Origin: Streptomyces aureocirculatus
Lineage (GTDB): Bacteria; Actinomycetota; Actinomycetes; Streptomycetales; Streptomycetaceae
Length of the DNA stretch: 48,993 nt
Assembly: GCF_000720475.1 (NCBI RefSeq)
Contig: NZ_JOAP01000056.1
Location: forward strand, 1-48,993
Reading direction: 5' to 3'
In this document: piece after piece, positions 27,295 through 35,883 of the stretch
Layout: each line of letters opens with the position of its first letter
Position numbering within the stretch: position 1 is the stretch's first letter
Notes under the pieces: generated by a model
What the model saw: the letters and a program-made list of their open reading frames with translations, nothing else
The model's database searches: none
Told to the model about the DNA's origin: nothing
Position numbers and translations under genes: made by a program

Positions 27295-28648
27295 CGGTGT
27301 GCGTCCTTCCCGGGAGGGGCATGCCAAGTCCCTGTGCCCCATGCGTCCCGTGTGTCTCGTGTGTCCCGTGCGCGGGTTCGCCGTCGAGCAGGTCGTCGGC
27401 GGGGCAGCGGCCGTGGGCCACGTACCGCTCGGCGTACGCGGCGACGGCCGCGAGCACCTGCCGGTCGGCGCCGAGCCGCGGCAGCGCGTCGAGCGCGGCG
27501 GCGAAGCAGACCGCGGCGGTCTCGTGCAGCTCCGGGTCGGTGAGGCCGTGCCGGGCCGCGTCCAGCCACAGCGGGCTGTGCGGCGGCGGCGTGGCCCCCG
27601 CGCGCTCGGCAAGGGGCTTGACGGCGCGGTAGGCCGTCTCGGCCGCCTCCGCGTCGTCGAACAGCGCGCAGGTCACCGCGAGCGGCACGATCCACCCGTC
27701 GTCGCCGGGCTGCGCGTCGACCATCCGCAGCTCCAGGTGCCCGCGCGGCCTGACCGGCGGGAACAGCGTGGTCAGGTGGTAGTCGAGGTCCTCGCGGGTG
27801 GGCGCACGGGGTGCCCTGGAGCGCGCCCAGGACCGCAGGGTCAGGCCCTCGGGCACCAGCCACGGCGCGCTGTCGGCGGGCTCGGTACGCACACACATCA
27901 CCGGCGCGTCCAGGGCGTGCCGTGACCAGGCCGCCCGCGGCTCCTCGTCGAGGGCGGGAGCACCCGACCTGCCGGGGTCGATGCCCGCCCACACCGCCTG
28001 CCGCGTGGAGCGCCAGCCGGTGCGCCGGCCCTCCTGCAACGGGGAGTTGGCGAAGGCGGCGACCAGGACGGGCCCGAGCAGGTGCGCGAGCCGCCAGCGG
28101 CGGGCGTAGCCGAGGGGCCCCGGCTCCTCGTACCCCGCGTCCAGGCAGATCTGCACGGACGCCGTGGAGCACATCATCCGGCGCCCCGCGTCACCCGCCC
28201 GGTCGAACCAGGACTCCATCGCGTCGTAGCGCGGCTCGTGCAGGATGCGGCTCGGGGCGCGCCAGGGGTCGGCGCCGAGGCCGGTGAGGGTGAGATCAAG
28301 GTGTCTCAGGGTGTCGCGCACGACGGCCAGATCGGCCGATACGGCTGCGACGCACTCCATGAGCGAGCCGGCGGGCAGCGAGCTGAGCTCCAGTTGGCCG
28401 CCGGGTTCGACGGTGACCGCCGAGTGCAGGGACTTCGTCCCGAGGGCCGCGCGGGCGGCTTCGACGCGGGCGGACGTCAAGGGGGAACCGGGTGCCTCCG
28501 GTCGGTGCAGGAGCCATTCGAGCTCCACACCGGTGACGGTGGGCGGCCCCGTCTTGAAACAGATGCCGCGCACCAGGGCCTCGATCTCCGGCTCCGTCAC
28601 GGCTCGGCCGAGCCGCGCGGGGCGTTCCGTACAGTCTCCCTCTGGCAT
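27284..28648 (-). CDS. egtA: Glutamate-cysteine ligase EgtA
   Basis: A 454-residue ATP-dependent ligase making gamma-glutamylcysteine, the sulfur donor for EgtB. Family segments include TGVELEWLLHRPE near the start, TVEPGGQLELSSLPAGSL, MMCSTASVQICLDAGYE, AFANSPLQEGRRTGWRSTRQAVW and HLELRMVDAQPGDDGW. ATG 28648 has GGAGG 9 nt upstream, so it is the first gene of egtA-egtB-egtC-egtD. The C-terminal tail HGTHETHGTHGAQG is low complexity, from slippage-like repeats. EgtE, the PLP lyase that completes the pathway, is not in this window; it is expected elsewhere or replaced by another lyase. Confidence 0.92.
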   Translation of the reverse strand: MPEGDCTERPARLGRAVTEPEIEALVRGICFKTGPPTVTGVELEWLLHRPEAPGSPLTSARVEAARAALGTKSLHSAVTVEPGGQLELSSLPAGSLMECVAAVSADLAVVRDTLRHLDLTLTGLGADPWRAPSRILHEPRYDAMESWFDRAGDAGRRMMCSTASVQICLDAGYEEPGPLGYARRWRLAHLLGPVLVAAFANSPLQEGRRTGWRSTRQAVWAGIDPGRSGAPALDEEPRAAWSRHALDAPVMCVRTEPADSAPWLVPEGLTLRSWARSRAPRAPTREDLDYHLTTLFPPVRPRGHLELRMVDAQPGDDGWIVPLAVTCALFDDAEAAETAYRAVKPLAERAGATPPPHSPLWLDAARHGLTDPELHETAAVCFAAALDALPRLGADRQVLAAVAAYAERYVAHGRCPADDLLDGEPAHGTHETHGTHGAQGLGMPLPGRTHTDDR

Positions 28649-28906
28649 GTCGGGGATCCTCCTGTTCCGGTGTGCACGGGCGAACTGCCCGGCAGCGCTC
28701 GTAACACCCAAGACCTTGAAGCTATTTCGCACAAGACTGCCTTCATGGCCGGGAAACGCTGTTGCGACGGCCGTCAGGAGCGGCACACCATCTGTTCACG
28801 CACGGCACGGGGGAGATCGGTCCGACGGACGGGTTCATGTACAGGATGTGCGAGGTCGCGGCGCGGGGCACGTGGAGTGCGGCGCGGGGCGCCGGGGCGG
28901 CGGTGA

Positions 28907-29131
28907 GCGTACAGCGACCGCGTCGTCCACGCGCCCGCCGTCCCCGTCTTCCGCGACGACCGCGGCCGGCTCCTCGACACACCGTACGAGGCGGGGTTCC
29001 GCACCTCGCCCGCGCCCAACGCGGGCGTGGTGCGGCGCACGGCGCCCGAGCGGGCCGGCGCGCTGCCGGGCGCGCCGGCCGTCCGGGCGTGTCTTCGCGA
29101 CCTGGGGGGCGTCCGGGGCGGGCGAGGGTGA
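28907..29131 (+). pseudogene. Remnant of a PARG-like (TIGR02452 family) gene
   Basis: A 74-codon open stretch starts right after a stop codon (TGA 28904-28906). It reads AYSDRVVHAPAVPVFRDDRG, then RLLDTPYEAGFRTSPAPNAG and VVRR. This matches, from memory, the central block of TIGR02452 proteins (microbial poly/mono-ADP-ribose glycohydrolase fold), where SDRV-Y-P-VPVFRDD-G-LL-PY-SF-T-AP-NAG is conserved. The N-terminal ~100 residues and the C-terminal catalytic part are missing and no start codon is present. The reading frame ends at TGA 29129-29131, 9 bp before the end of the convergent hypothetical gene. The rest of the 28649-28906 gap shows nothing codable. Confidence 0.6.
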
Positions 29132-29140
29132 GCGCCCGGC

Positions 29141-29560
29141 TCAGGTGGTGCCGAGGCCCTGCTCGATGCGGTACTGCTCCGCCAGCTCGTCGAAGGTGTC
29201 CGTGACGGCCTCACGGAGCACCACCCGGTGCGCGGCGCCGACGAACGACCGCACCCGCGCCAGGACCTCCGCGGCCTTCCGGGCGTCCGCGAAGATGCCG
29301 AGCACGAGGACATGCTCCGGCTCGCCATGGCCGTCGCGATCGCGATCGCCGTCGCCCTCGCCGTCGCCGTTGCCCGGTTTGTCGCGCAGCGTGCAGCCCC
29401 ACGGCACCTCGCAGGGGCCCTCGTGGTCCTCGACGGGACACAGGAGCCGGGCCAGGGGTTCCTGGAGGGCAAGGGCCTCGTCCGTCCCGGCGCATCCGTG
29501 GATGTGGATTTCGTAGATCTGCACGTTCTGGACGTTAGGCGCACGGGAGCGCGTACGCAC
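29141..29560 (-). CDS. Conserved hypothetical protein with an Asp/Gly repeat loop
   Basis: A 139-residue cytosolic protein not assigned to a known function. The core reads VQIYEIHIHGCAGTDEALAL, then QEPLARLLCPVEDHEGPCEVPWG, and after an insert VLVLGIFADARKAAEVLARVRSFVGAAHRVVL. The Cys-x6-HEGPC stretch (LLCPVEDHEGPC) looks like a possible metal or redox site. Between the halves is a hydrophilic loop of G, D, R and E residues encoded by repeated hexanucleotides (plus-strand 29325-29380), probably expanded by slippage. GTG 29560 is the longest plausible start; GTG 29524 (VQIYE) is equally possible and neither has a clear ribosome binding site. It lies 23 bp downstream of the amidase gene on the same strand. 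Confidence 0.6.
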   Translation of the reverse strand: MRTRSRAPNVQNVQIYEIHIHGCAGTDEALALQEPLARLLCPVEDHEGPCEVPWGCTLRDKPGNGDGEGDGDRDRDGHGEPEHVLVLGIFADARKAAEVLARVRSFVGAAHRVVLREAVTDTFDELAEQYRIEQGLGTT

Positions 29561-29583
29561 AGGTTTTTCACCGCTTGCCGGTG

Positions 29584-31005
29584 TCAGGGCGTCGCCCGGG
29601 CGTCGGCGAGCGGCTCGGGCCAGTGCTCGTGCCAGCGCAGGTCGTCCTCCAACTGGGCGGCGAGCGAGATGAGCAGGGGTTCACTGCCCGCGGGGCCAAG
29701 GAGTTGGGCGCCGACCGGCAGACCGCCCGCGACCCGGCCCGCGGGCACGTTCACGCCGGGCCAGCCGAGCACGTTCCACGGCCACGCGTACGGGCAGGCC
29801 GCGATCATCGCCTGGTCGGTGCGCCAGCCGCTGAGCTCGGCCATGGCGCCCACGCGGGGCGGCGGGGTCGCCGTCGTCGGCGCGAGCACCACGTCGTAGG
29901 TGTCGAACACCGCGCCGACCCGGCGGTGCAGCGTCGCCTCGGCGCGGCGCGAGAGCCGCAGCGGCGCGCCGCCGAGTAGACGGCCGAGGCGCGCGGCCTC
30001 CTTGGTGCGCGGGTCGAGCAGCGACGGGTCGGGCACCCGGCGCACCCAGTCGGCGACGCCCGCCGTGGCCCGCGGCACGAAGGCGAGGCCGATCTGGCCG
30101 TAGTGCGGATCGGCCTCCGCCACCTCGTGGCCGAGCGCGGCGAGGCGCTCCGCGAGCTCGACGACCTTGCCGTGCACCAGCGGGTGCAGTTGCTTCGGCG
30201 TGGCGGTGAAGGGCATGCGCAGGGACAGGGCGATCCGCAGCCGCCCCGGGTCACGCCGCGCCGCGTCGGCGGCCCGGATGGCGGCGGGCCGGTGCGGGTC
30301 GTCCGTGTGGTTGCCGCTCGCCGCGTCAAGGAGCAGCGCGGCGTCGGCGACGGTACGGGCCAGCGGGCCGTTGACGGTGATGCCGTTGAACGCCTCCGGC
30401 CACGGCCAGGTCGAGATGCGCCCGCGCTGCGGCTTGATACCGATCAGATGCGTCCACGCCGCCGGTATCCGCACCGATCCCGCACCGTCCGAACCGAGCG
30501 CGGCGGGTACGAGGCCCGCGGCCACCGCCGCCGCCGAACCCCCCGACGAGCCGCCCGGGGTGTGCCCGGTGTGCCACGGGTTGCGGGTGTCGCCGAAGGC
30601 CGGGCCCTCCGTGAACGGCCACTGCCCCAGCTCGCACGTGTTGGTCTTGCCGACGATCACCGCACCCGCCGCCCGCAGCCTGCGCACCGCCTCCGCGTCC
30701 TCGGCCTTCGGCGGGAAGTCCCCCGGGCAGCCGAACGCGGTGGGCTCACCGGCCACGTCGGTGTCGTCCTTCACGGCCACCGGCACGCCGAGCAGCGGCG
30801 CCCGCACCCCCGCCGCCAACTGCCGGTCGGCCGCGTCCGCCTCGGCCCGCGCGGCCTCGGCGCGCACCACCCGGAACGCGTTGAGCACGGGCTGCGCCGC
30901 CTCGACCCGGACGAGCGCCCGCTCGATCACCTCCCGCGCGGACACCTCCCCTTCGGCGAGGGCACGGGCGGTCTCGGCGAGTCCCGCGGAACGGTCGGCG
31001 GTCAT
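29584..31005 (-). CDS. Amidase (amidase-signature family)
   Basis: A 473-residue amidase-signature enzyme, a second family member in this window but only distantly like the one at 17837. Catalytic residues are Lys79 in VPVAVKDDTD, the signature TPGGSSGGSAAAVAAG with cis-Ser154, and nucleophile Ser177 in GAGSVRIPAA. PWNVLGWPGVNVPAG and GLPVGAQLLGP are the usual C-terminal segments. ATG 31005 has AAAGGTG upstream. The substrate is unknown. It is divergent from a LacI-family regulator 403 bp away, which could control it. Confidence 0.88.
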   Translation of the reverse strand: MTADRSAGLAETARALAEGEVSAREVIERALVRVEAAQPVLNAFRVVRAEAARAEADAADRQLAAGVRAPLLGVPVAVKDDTDVAGEPTAFGCPGDFPPKAEDAEAVRRLRAAGAVIVGKTNTCELGQWPFTEGPAFGDTRNPWHTGHTPGGSSGGSAAAVAAGLVPAALGSDGAGSVRIPAAWTHLIGIKPQRGRISTWPWPEAFNGITVNGPLARTVADAALLLDAASGNHTDDPHRPAAIRAADAARRDPGRLRIALSLRMPFTATPKQLHPLVHGKVVELAERLAALGHEVAEADPHYGQIGLAFVPRATAGVADWVRRVPDPSLLDPRTKEAARLGRLLGGAPLRLSRRAEATLHRRVGAVFDTYDVVLAPTTATPPPRVGAMAELSGWRTDQAMIAACPYAWPWNVLGWPGVNVPAGRVAGGLPVGAQLLGPAGSEPLLISLAAQLEDDLRWHEHWPEPLADARATP

Positions 31006-31408
31006 GTGGCGGCACCTTTATTCGGGCGGCGGGGCGGCGGGGCGGTGACCGGACGGGCGTACCGGTCGGTGGCCGGGCAGGTGGGCGGGGGCGGGTCGGG
31101 GGCCGGGCGGGCGCCGGGTCGGGGACCGGGTGGGCGTGTGGGTGAGCGCACGGTAGCCTCCGGCGTCCCAACGCGCCATCCGCGCGGAGGAGTTCACGCC
31201 GCCCCCGGGCGCGGCGACCACCGCGGAGGCGCGCGAGGGCGGCGTGCGACCCCCCGCCGGGGTCGCGTGTGCGCCGCTGCGGGGCGCGCATGACGAGGCG
31301 CGCGACCAGGCAGGAGGCTGTGCGCGGCCATGCCCCGCCGCCTGCCCGGCAGCGCCCCCGCGCCCGCCTGGGTGCGCCCCGGGTTCGTCTGGAAGGATTG
31401 CGGACGTC
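31006..31408. other. Gap between divergent amidase and lacI genes
   Basis: About 400 bp of extreme G+C DNA with runs of GGGCGGC/GGGCGGG (31020-31140). Open frames here are compositional. No clear LacI operator palindrome (CG-centred inverted repeat) and no convincing -35/-10 pair were found. GGTAGCCT at 31152 could be a -10 region for lacI but lacks a partner. Confidence 0.4.
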
Positions 31409-32494
31409 ATGGTGCAGATACCGAAGCAGCAGCCCGTGCCGGGCCCGACGCCGGCCGCGCCGAGCCCCCCGCCCGACCCCGTGCCGCAGGGCACGCCGCA
31501 CTCCGTGCCGACGAGCGCCGACGTCGCCCGCCTCGCCGGCGTCTCGCGCGCCACCGTCAGCTATGTCCTGAACAACACCAGCGCCGTCCGGATCAGCGAG
31601 CCGACCCGCCGCCGTGTGCGCGCCGCGGCCAAGGAACTCGGCTACGTCCCGCACGCCGCCGCCCGCAGCCTGCGTGCCGGGCACTCCCGTATGGTCCTCA
31701 TGCCCACGCCACAGATCGCTGTGGGGCCGCTGTTCAGCGCGTTCCTCAACGAACTCCAGTGGGCGCTCAGCCGGTTCGACTACACGGTCGTGCAGTACGG
31801 CAGCCTCGGCCTGACCGGCGAGGACGCGGCCCGGGCCTGGGCCGAACTGCGTCCGGTGGCCGTCCTCGCGCCCGACGCCACCGCGCTCGGCGCCCGCGGC
31901 GTCGCCGTACTCAAACGCTCCGGCGCCAAGGCCGTCTTCACCCTCGGCCCGCAGCGGGCCGACGGCGCGCACGCCCTGCTCATGGACCAGCGTCTGGTGG
32001 GCCGCGCCGCCGCCGAGCACCTGCTGGCCCGCGGCCGCCGCCGCATCGGCGTCGTCGTCCCCGAGGAACCAGGGCTCGAAGTCTTCTCCCGGCCGCGGCT
32101 GGACGGCGTCCGCGCCGCCGTGCGCGGTGCGGACAACTGCGAGGTGACCGAGCTGCCGCTCGCCTACACGGAGGAGTCGGCCGCCCACCTCACCGACCAC
32201 TGGTCCGCGCTCGGCCTCGACGCGGTCTTCGCGTACAACGACGACTACGCCATGCTCCTGACGCGCGCCCTCCAGGACCGTGGCGTCGCCGTCCCCGAGG
32301 ACACCGCCGTCGTCGGCGCCGACGACCTGATGCTGGCCCGGCTCCTGAGACCCCGCCTGAGCAGCGTGCGCATCGAGCTGCCCTCGGGCCGCGAGCTCGC
32401 CGAGCTCGTCGACCGGGTGGTGCGCGAGCCCGGCGGACGGCCGGAGGTGCACGACGTGCTCGGCGCGGGCGTGGTGCACCGCGAGTCGAGCTGA
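31409..32494 (+). CDS. LacI-family transcriptional regulator
   Basis: A 361-residue regulator. After a Pro-rich leader (QIPKQQPVPGPTPAAPSPPP) the LacI helix-turn-helix reads TSADVARLAGVSRATVSYVLNN and the hinge TRRRVRAAAKELGYVPHAAARSLRAG. The rest is a periplasmic-binding-protein-like effector domain with LLMDQRLVGRAAAEHLLARGRRRIGVV, DAVFAYNDDYAMLLTRAL and VVGADDLMLARLLRPRLSSV. The unusual EDTAVVGADD replaces the common VSVVGFDD. GGAAGGA lies 11 nt before ATG 31409. It is convergent with the thioredoxin gene across a 50-bp palindrome. The target may be the divergent amidase. Confidence 0.9.
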   Translation: MVQIPKQQPVPGPTPAAPSPPPDPVPQGTPHSVPTSADVARLAGVSRATVSYVLNNTSAVRISEPTRRRVRAAAKELGYVPHAAARSLRAGHSRMVLMPTPQIAVGPLFSAFLNELQWALSRFDYTVVQYGSLGLTGEDAARAWAELRPVAVLAPDATALGARGVAVLKRSGAKAVFTLGPQRADGAHALLMDQRLVGRAAAEHLLARGRRRIGVVVPEEPGLEVFSRPRLDGVRAAVRGADNCEVTELPLAYTEESAAHLTDHWSALGLDAVFAYNDDYAMLLTRALQDRGVAVPEDTAVVGADDLMLARLLRPRLSSVRIELPSGRELAELVDRVVREPGGRPEVHDVLGAGVVHRESS

Positions 32495-32505
32495 CCGCAC
32501 GCACA

Positions 32506-32555
32506 GAGTCGGGTGGGGGCGGCGAAACATATGTTTCGCCGCCCCCACCCGACTC
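32506..32555. terminator. 50-bp perfect palindrome, bidirectional terminator
   Basis: The arms 32506-32530 and 32531-32555 are exact reverse complements with no spacer, giving a 25-bp stem before loop strain. The centre is GCGAAACATATGTTTCGC. It starts 12 bp after the lacI stop and ends 27 bp before the thioredoxin stop, so it can terminate both convergent genes. Confidence 0.85.
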
Positions 32556-32582
32556 CGCTCGGCTCCGAGGCCCTGTGGCCCT

Positions 32583-32966
32583 TCACTGCCCCTGTTCGCC
32601 GGCCTGCTGCTCGGCGACGGACTTGCGCACCTCGTTCATGTCCAGCTTGCGGGCCTGACCGATGACGTCTTCCAGGGCCTCCTGCGGCAGGGCGCCGGGC
32701 TGCGCGAACACCGCCACCTGATCGCGGACGATCATGAGGGTGGGGATCGACTGGATGCCGAACGCGGCGGCCAGCTCCGGCTGGGCCTCCGTGTCGACCT
32801 TGCCGAAGACGAGGTCGGGGTTGGCCTCCGCGGCCTTCTCGTACACCGGCGCGAACTGGCGGCAGGGCCCGCACCAGGACGCCCAGAAGTCGATCAGGAC
32901 GAAGTCGTGCTCCGTCATCGTCTGGTCGAAGTTTTCCTTCGTGAGCTCCACTGTCGTGCTGCTCAT
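32583..32966 (-). CDS. trxA: Thioredoxin
   Basis: A 127-residue thioredoxin with active site FWASWCGPCRQFAPVYEK (Cys32, Cys35) and the cis-Pro segment SIPTLMIV. It reduces protein disulfides, with electrons from thioredoxin reductase. A hydrophilic tail of about 20 residues (DMNEVRKSVAEQQAGEQGQ) extends past the fold. By neighbourhood and promoter it is probably the counterpart of S. coelicolor trxC (SCO0885), known as a SigR target; this is recall. An AGGAAG site precedes ATG 32966, and a perfect GGAAT-N18-GTT promoter lies 42 nt upstream. Confidence 0.93.
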   Translation of the reverse strand: MSSTTVELTKENFDQTMTEHDFVLIDFWASWCGPCRQFAPVYEKAAEANPDLVFGKVDTEAQPELAAAFGIQSIPTLMIVRDQVAVFAQPGALPQEALEDVIGQARKLDMNEVRKSVAEQQAGEQGQ

Positions 32967-33007
32967 GGTCTGTCTCTCTTCCTGATGAGGGCGAAGCCGT
33001 CGTGCAC

Positions 33008-33033
33008 AACGGCCGGGGGGACGGCCGTATTCC
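33008..33033 (-). promoter_or_regulatory. SigR-type promoter of the thioredoxin gene
   Basis: On the minus strand GGAAT (33033-33029), an 18-bp spacer and GTT (33010-33008) match the SigR consensus exactly. Predicted transcription start near 33000 gives a leader of about 35 nt. SigR, released from its anti-sigma RsrA by disulfide stress, would induce thioredoxin. Confidence 0.75.
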
Positions 33034-33083
33034 GCGCGCGTACCCGTGTGGCCACGCCGCACACCTGGGACCAGACTGTCCCC

Positions 33084-34526
33084 ATGACGGAAGCCCAACA
33101 AGCCAGCCGGACGATTCCCTACGACGTCGTGGTCATCGGCGCCGGACCCGTCGGCGAGAACCTCGCCGACCGGGCCCGCGCGGCCGGTCTGAGCGCCGCG
33201 ATCGTGGAGAGCGAACTCGTCGGCGGCGAATGTTCGTACTGGGCCTGCATGCCCAGCAAGGCCCTGCTGCGCCCGGTCGTGGCCCGGGCGGACGCCCGCC
33301 GGGTCCCGGGCCTGAGCCACCTCGTCGACGGCGACCTGGACGCGGCCGCCGTCCTCGCCCACCGTGACGACTACACCTCGCACTGGAAGGACGACGGCCA
33401 GGTCGGCTGGCTGGAGTCCGTCGGCGTCGACCTGCACCGCGGCCACGGCCGCCTCACGGGCACCAAGGAGGTCACGGTCACCGGCGCCGACGGCACCACC
33501 GTGCGCCTGACCGCCCGGCACGCCGTCGCGGTGTGCACCGGCAGCCGCGCCGTCGTGCCCGACCTGCCGGGCGTCGCCGACGCCAGGCCGTGGACGAGCC
33601 GGGAGGCGACCAGCGCGGACCGGGTGCCCGGGCGCCTTGTCGTGGTGGGCGGCGGGGTGGTCGGCGTGGAGATGGCCACCGCCTGGCAGGCACTCGGCTC
33701 CCGGGTGACGCTGCTGGTACGCGGTGGGGGGCTGCTGCCGAAGATGGAGCCGTTCGCCGGGGAACTGGTCGCGGACGCGCTGCGCGAGGCGGGTGCCGAC
33801 GTACGCACGAACGTCTCCGTGACCGAGGTCCGCCGGAACGGGGACACCGTCACCGTCGGCCTCGACGACGGCAGCGCCGTCGAGGCCGACGAGATCCTCT
33901 TCGCCACCGGCCGCGCCCCGCGCACCGACGACATCGGCCTGGACACCGTCGGCCTGGAACCCGGCGACTGGCTGCCCGTCGACGAGAGCTGCCGGGTGAC
34001 CGGCAAGGACTGGCTGTACGCCGTCGGTGACGTGAACCGGCGGGCACTCCTGACGCACCAGGGCAAGTACCAGGCGCGCATCGCGGGCGCCGCCATCGCC
34101 GCCCGCGCCCAGCGGGTCCCCCTCCTGGAGACCGACCGCTGGGGCGCACACAGCGCCACCGCCGACCACGCCGCGGTGCCGCAGGTCGTCTTCACCGACC
34201 CCGAGGCGGCATCGGCGGGCCTCACGCTCGCCGCCGCCGAGTCCGCCGGCCACCGGGTACGAGCCGTCGACTACGACCTCGCGAACGTCGCGGGCTCCGG
34301 CCTGTACGCCGACGGCTACCGAGGCCGCGCCCGCATGATCGTCGACCTCGACCGCGAGATCCTCCTGGGCGTCACCTTCGTGGGCCCCGGCGTCAGCGAA
34401 CTCCTCCACTCGGCCACGATCGCCATCGCCGCCGAGGTCCCCATGGACCGCCTGTGGCACGCGGTGCCCGCGTATCCGACGATCAGCGAGATCTGGTTGC
34501 GGTTGCTCGAGACGTATCGGGGGTGA
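33084..34526 (+). CDS. FAD-dependent pyridine nucleotide-disulfide oxidoreductase
   Basis: A 480-residue class I flavoprotein disulfide reductase related to dihydrolipoyl dehydrogenase, mycothione and mercuric reductases. It has the FAD motif VVVIGAGPVGENLADRA, the redox pair CSYWAC (Cys50, Cys55; C-x4-C), the NAD(P) motif VVVGGGVVGVEMATAW, the FAD aspartate in WLYAVGDVN and the dimer-interface ending HAVPAYPTISE with the His-Glu pair. The C-x4-C differs from the usual C-(L/V)-N-x-GC form (YWAC before MPSK). The start ATG 33084 has CAGACT six nucleotides upstream and no ribosome binding site, hinting at a leaderless transcript. It is divergent from thioredoxin; a mycothiol- or thioredoxin-related substrate is plausible. 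Confidence 0.88.
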   Translation: MTEAQQASRTIPYDVVVIGAGPVGENLADRARAAGLSAAIVESELVGGECSYWACMPSKALLRPVVARADARRVPGLSHLVDGDLDAAAVLAHRDDYTSHWKDDGQVGWLESVGVDLHRGHGRLTGTKEVTVTGADGTTVRLTARHAVAVCTGSRAVVPDLPGVADARPWTSREATSADRVPGRLVVVGGGVVGVEMATAWQALGSRVTLLVRGGGLLPKMEPFAGELVADALREAGADVRTNVSVTEVRRNGDTVTVGLDDGSAVEADEILFATGRAPRTDDIGLDTVGLEPGDWLPVDESCRVTGKDWLYAVGDVNRRALLTHQGKYQARIAGAAIAARAQRVPLLETDRWGAHSATADHAAVPQVVFTDPEAASAGLTLAAAESAGHRVRAVDYDLANVAGSGLYADGYRGRARMIVDLDREILLGVTFVGPGVSELLHSATIAIAAEVPMDRLWHAVPAYPTISEIWLRLLETYRG

Positions 34527-35880
34527 GGGGGCCGCGGGGCGGCGGGTGCGGGCCCGGGGGGTCCGGGCTGCCCGGCGGGTGGGGGACCGGCCGGTTGGGT
34601 GCCCGAGCGGACGGGTCCGGGGCCGGGGCGGCCTGCCGGGCGGGCTGGGTCTGGCGTCCGTCGACGGTCTGCCTGGCGGGTCAGGCCTGGCGCCAGCCGC
34701 AGGCGGTTGAGCGGCTCGGGTCCGGGGCAGCGGCGAGCTGCTGCCGGACCGGCCGGGCCTGGCGTCAGCCGACGTGCTGTCCGGCGGCCCGGGTTCGGCG
34801 CCAGCCGCCCGGGCTGCCTGGCGGAGGCGGCCTGGCGGTCGGGTCCGGCGGCTGGGGTGACCTGCCGGACGGGCTGGGCCCGGCGTCAGCCGACGTGCTG
34901 TCCGGCGGGCCGGGTGCAGCGCCGGTCGGCGAACCGCCGGACCGTCCGGGTCCGGCGCCAGCCCCGGTCTGCCTGGCGGTTGGGGGCAGGTACCAGCCGG
35001 TGAACCGCCCGGCGGATCTGGCCCGGGGCCAGCCGACAGGTGGCCCGGCGGTCGGGTCCCGAGGCCAGGGGCAGCCTGCCGGGCGGGCTGGTTCTGGCGA
35101 CGGTCTACCTGGCGGGCCAGGCCTGGCACCAGCCGCAGGCGGTTGAGCGGCTCGGGTCCGGGGCAGCGGCGAGCTGCTGCCGGACCGGCCGGGCCTGGCG
35201 TCAGCCAACGTGCTGTCCGGCGCACCCGGCGCAGCACCAGTCGGCGAACTGCCGCACGGGCCGGGTCCGGCGCCAGCCGATGGCTGCCTCGTGGTTGGGC
35301 CTGGCGGCAGTCCTCGGGCTACCTGCCCGGCCGGGCCGGGCCTGGCTCAGGCAGGGGTTGCCTGGGGGTCGGGCGCGGGGGCGGTCGGCGGGCTGTCCGG
35401 TGGCCAGTTACCCGGCGGCGGGGTCGGGCTCAGCGGCAGCCGAGGGGTGACCCGGCGGGTCGGGCCTCGCGTGGGCCATGGGTGACCCGGTGGGTCGGGT
35501 TCAGCGGTAGCCCGGGGGGCGGCCTGGTGGGTTGGGTCAGTGGCAGCCGACGGACTTACCGGCGGGTGGGGCCTCGCGTGGGCCATGGGTGACCCGGTGG
35601 GTCGGGTTCAGCGGTAGCCGAGGGGCGGCCCGGCGGGTCGGGCCCCGCGTAGGCCACGGGTGACCCGGCGGGTTGGGCTCAGCAGCCGAGGGGCGGCCCG
35701 GTGGGTTGGGCCAGTGGCAGCCGACGGACTTACCGGCGGGTCGGGCCCCGCGTGGGCCATGGGCGACCCGGCGGGTCGGGCGGCGGTCGGCGGGCTGTCC
35801 GGCGGCCGGCTCGCGCTCAGCAGCAGCCGAGGGGTGACCCGGCGGGTCGGGCCCCGGCTCAGCCCGCGTGCCGCAAGCCC
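34527..35880. repeat. 1.35 kb of degenerate GC-rich repeats, no gene
   Basis: Two repeat families fill this gap. In the left part (to about 35390) variants of CTGGCGCCAGCCG recur about nine times, and a 115-bp block at 34672-34786 is repeated at 35108-35222 with only three differences. In the right part (35400-35860) units such as GGGTGACCCGGCGGGTCGGG and CCCCGCGTGGGCCATGG recur, with a longer period of about 170 bp (for example 35548 and 35718). All six frames stay open for long stretches because of composition, and products are Pro/Arg/Gly monotony without a domain, so none is called as a gene. Confidence 0.75.
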
Positions 35881-35883
35881 GGC

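Noticed and set aside
34454..35146. Repetitive plus-strand open frame with WRQP and CCPA segments
   Set aside because: Its repeats follow the DNA repeats and all other frames are equally open, so there is no sign of protein selection.
32583..35237. 884-codon frame running from the repeat block into thioredoxin
   Set aside because: It shares the thioredoxin frame, but the upstream part is Pro/Arg-rich repeat translation; thioredoxin has its own start, ribosome binding site and promoter.
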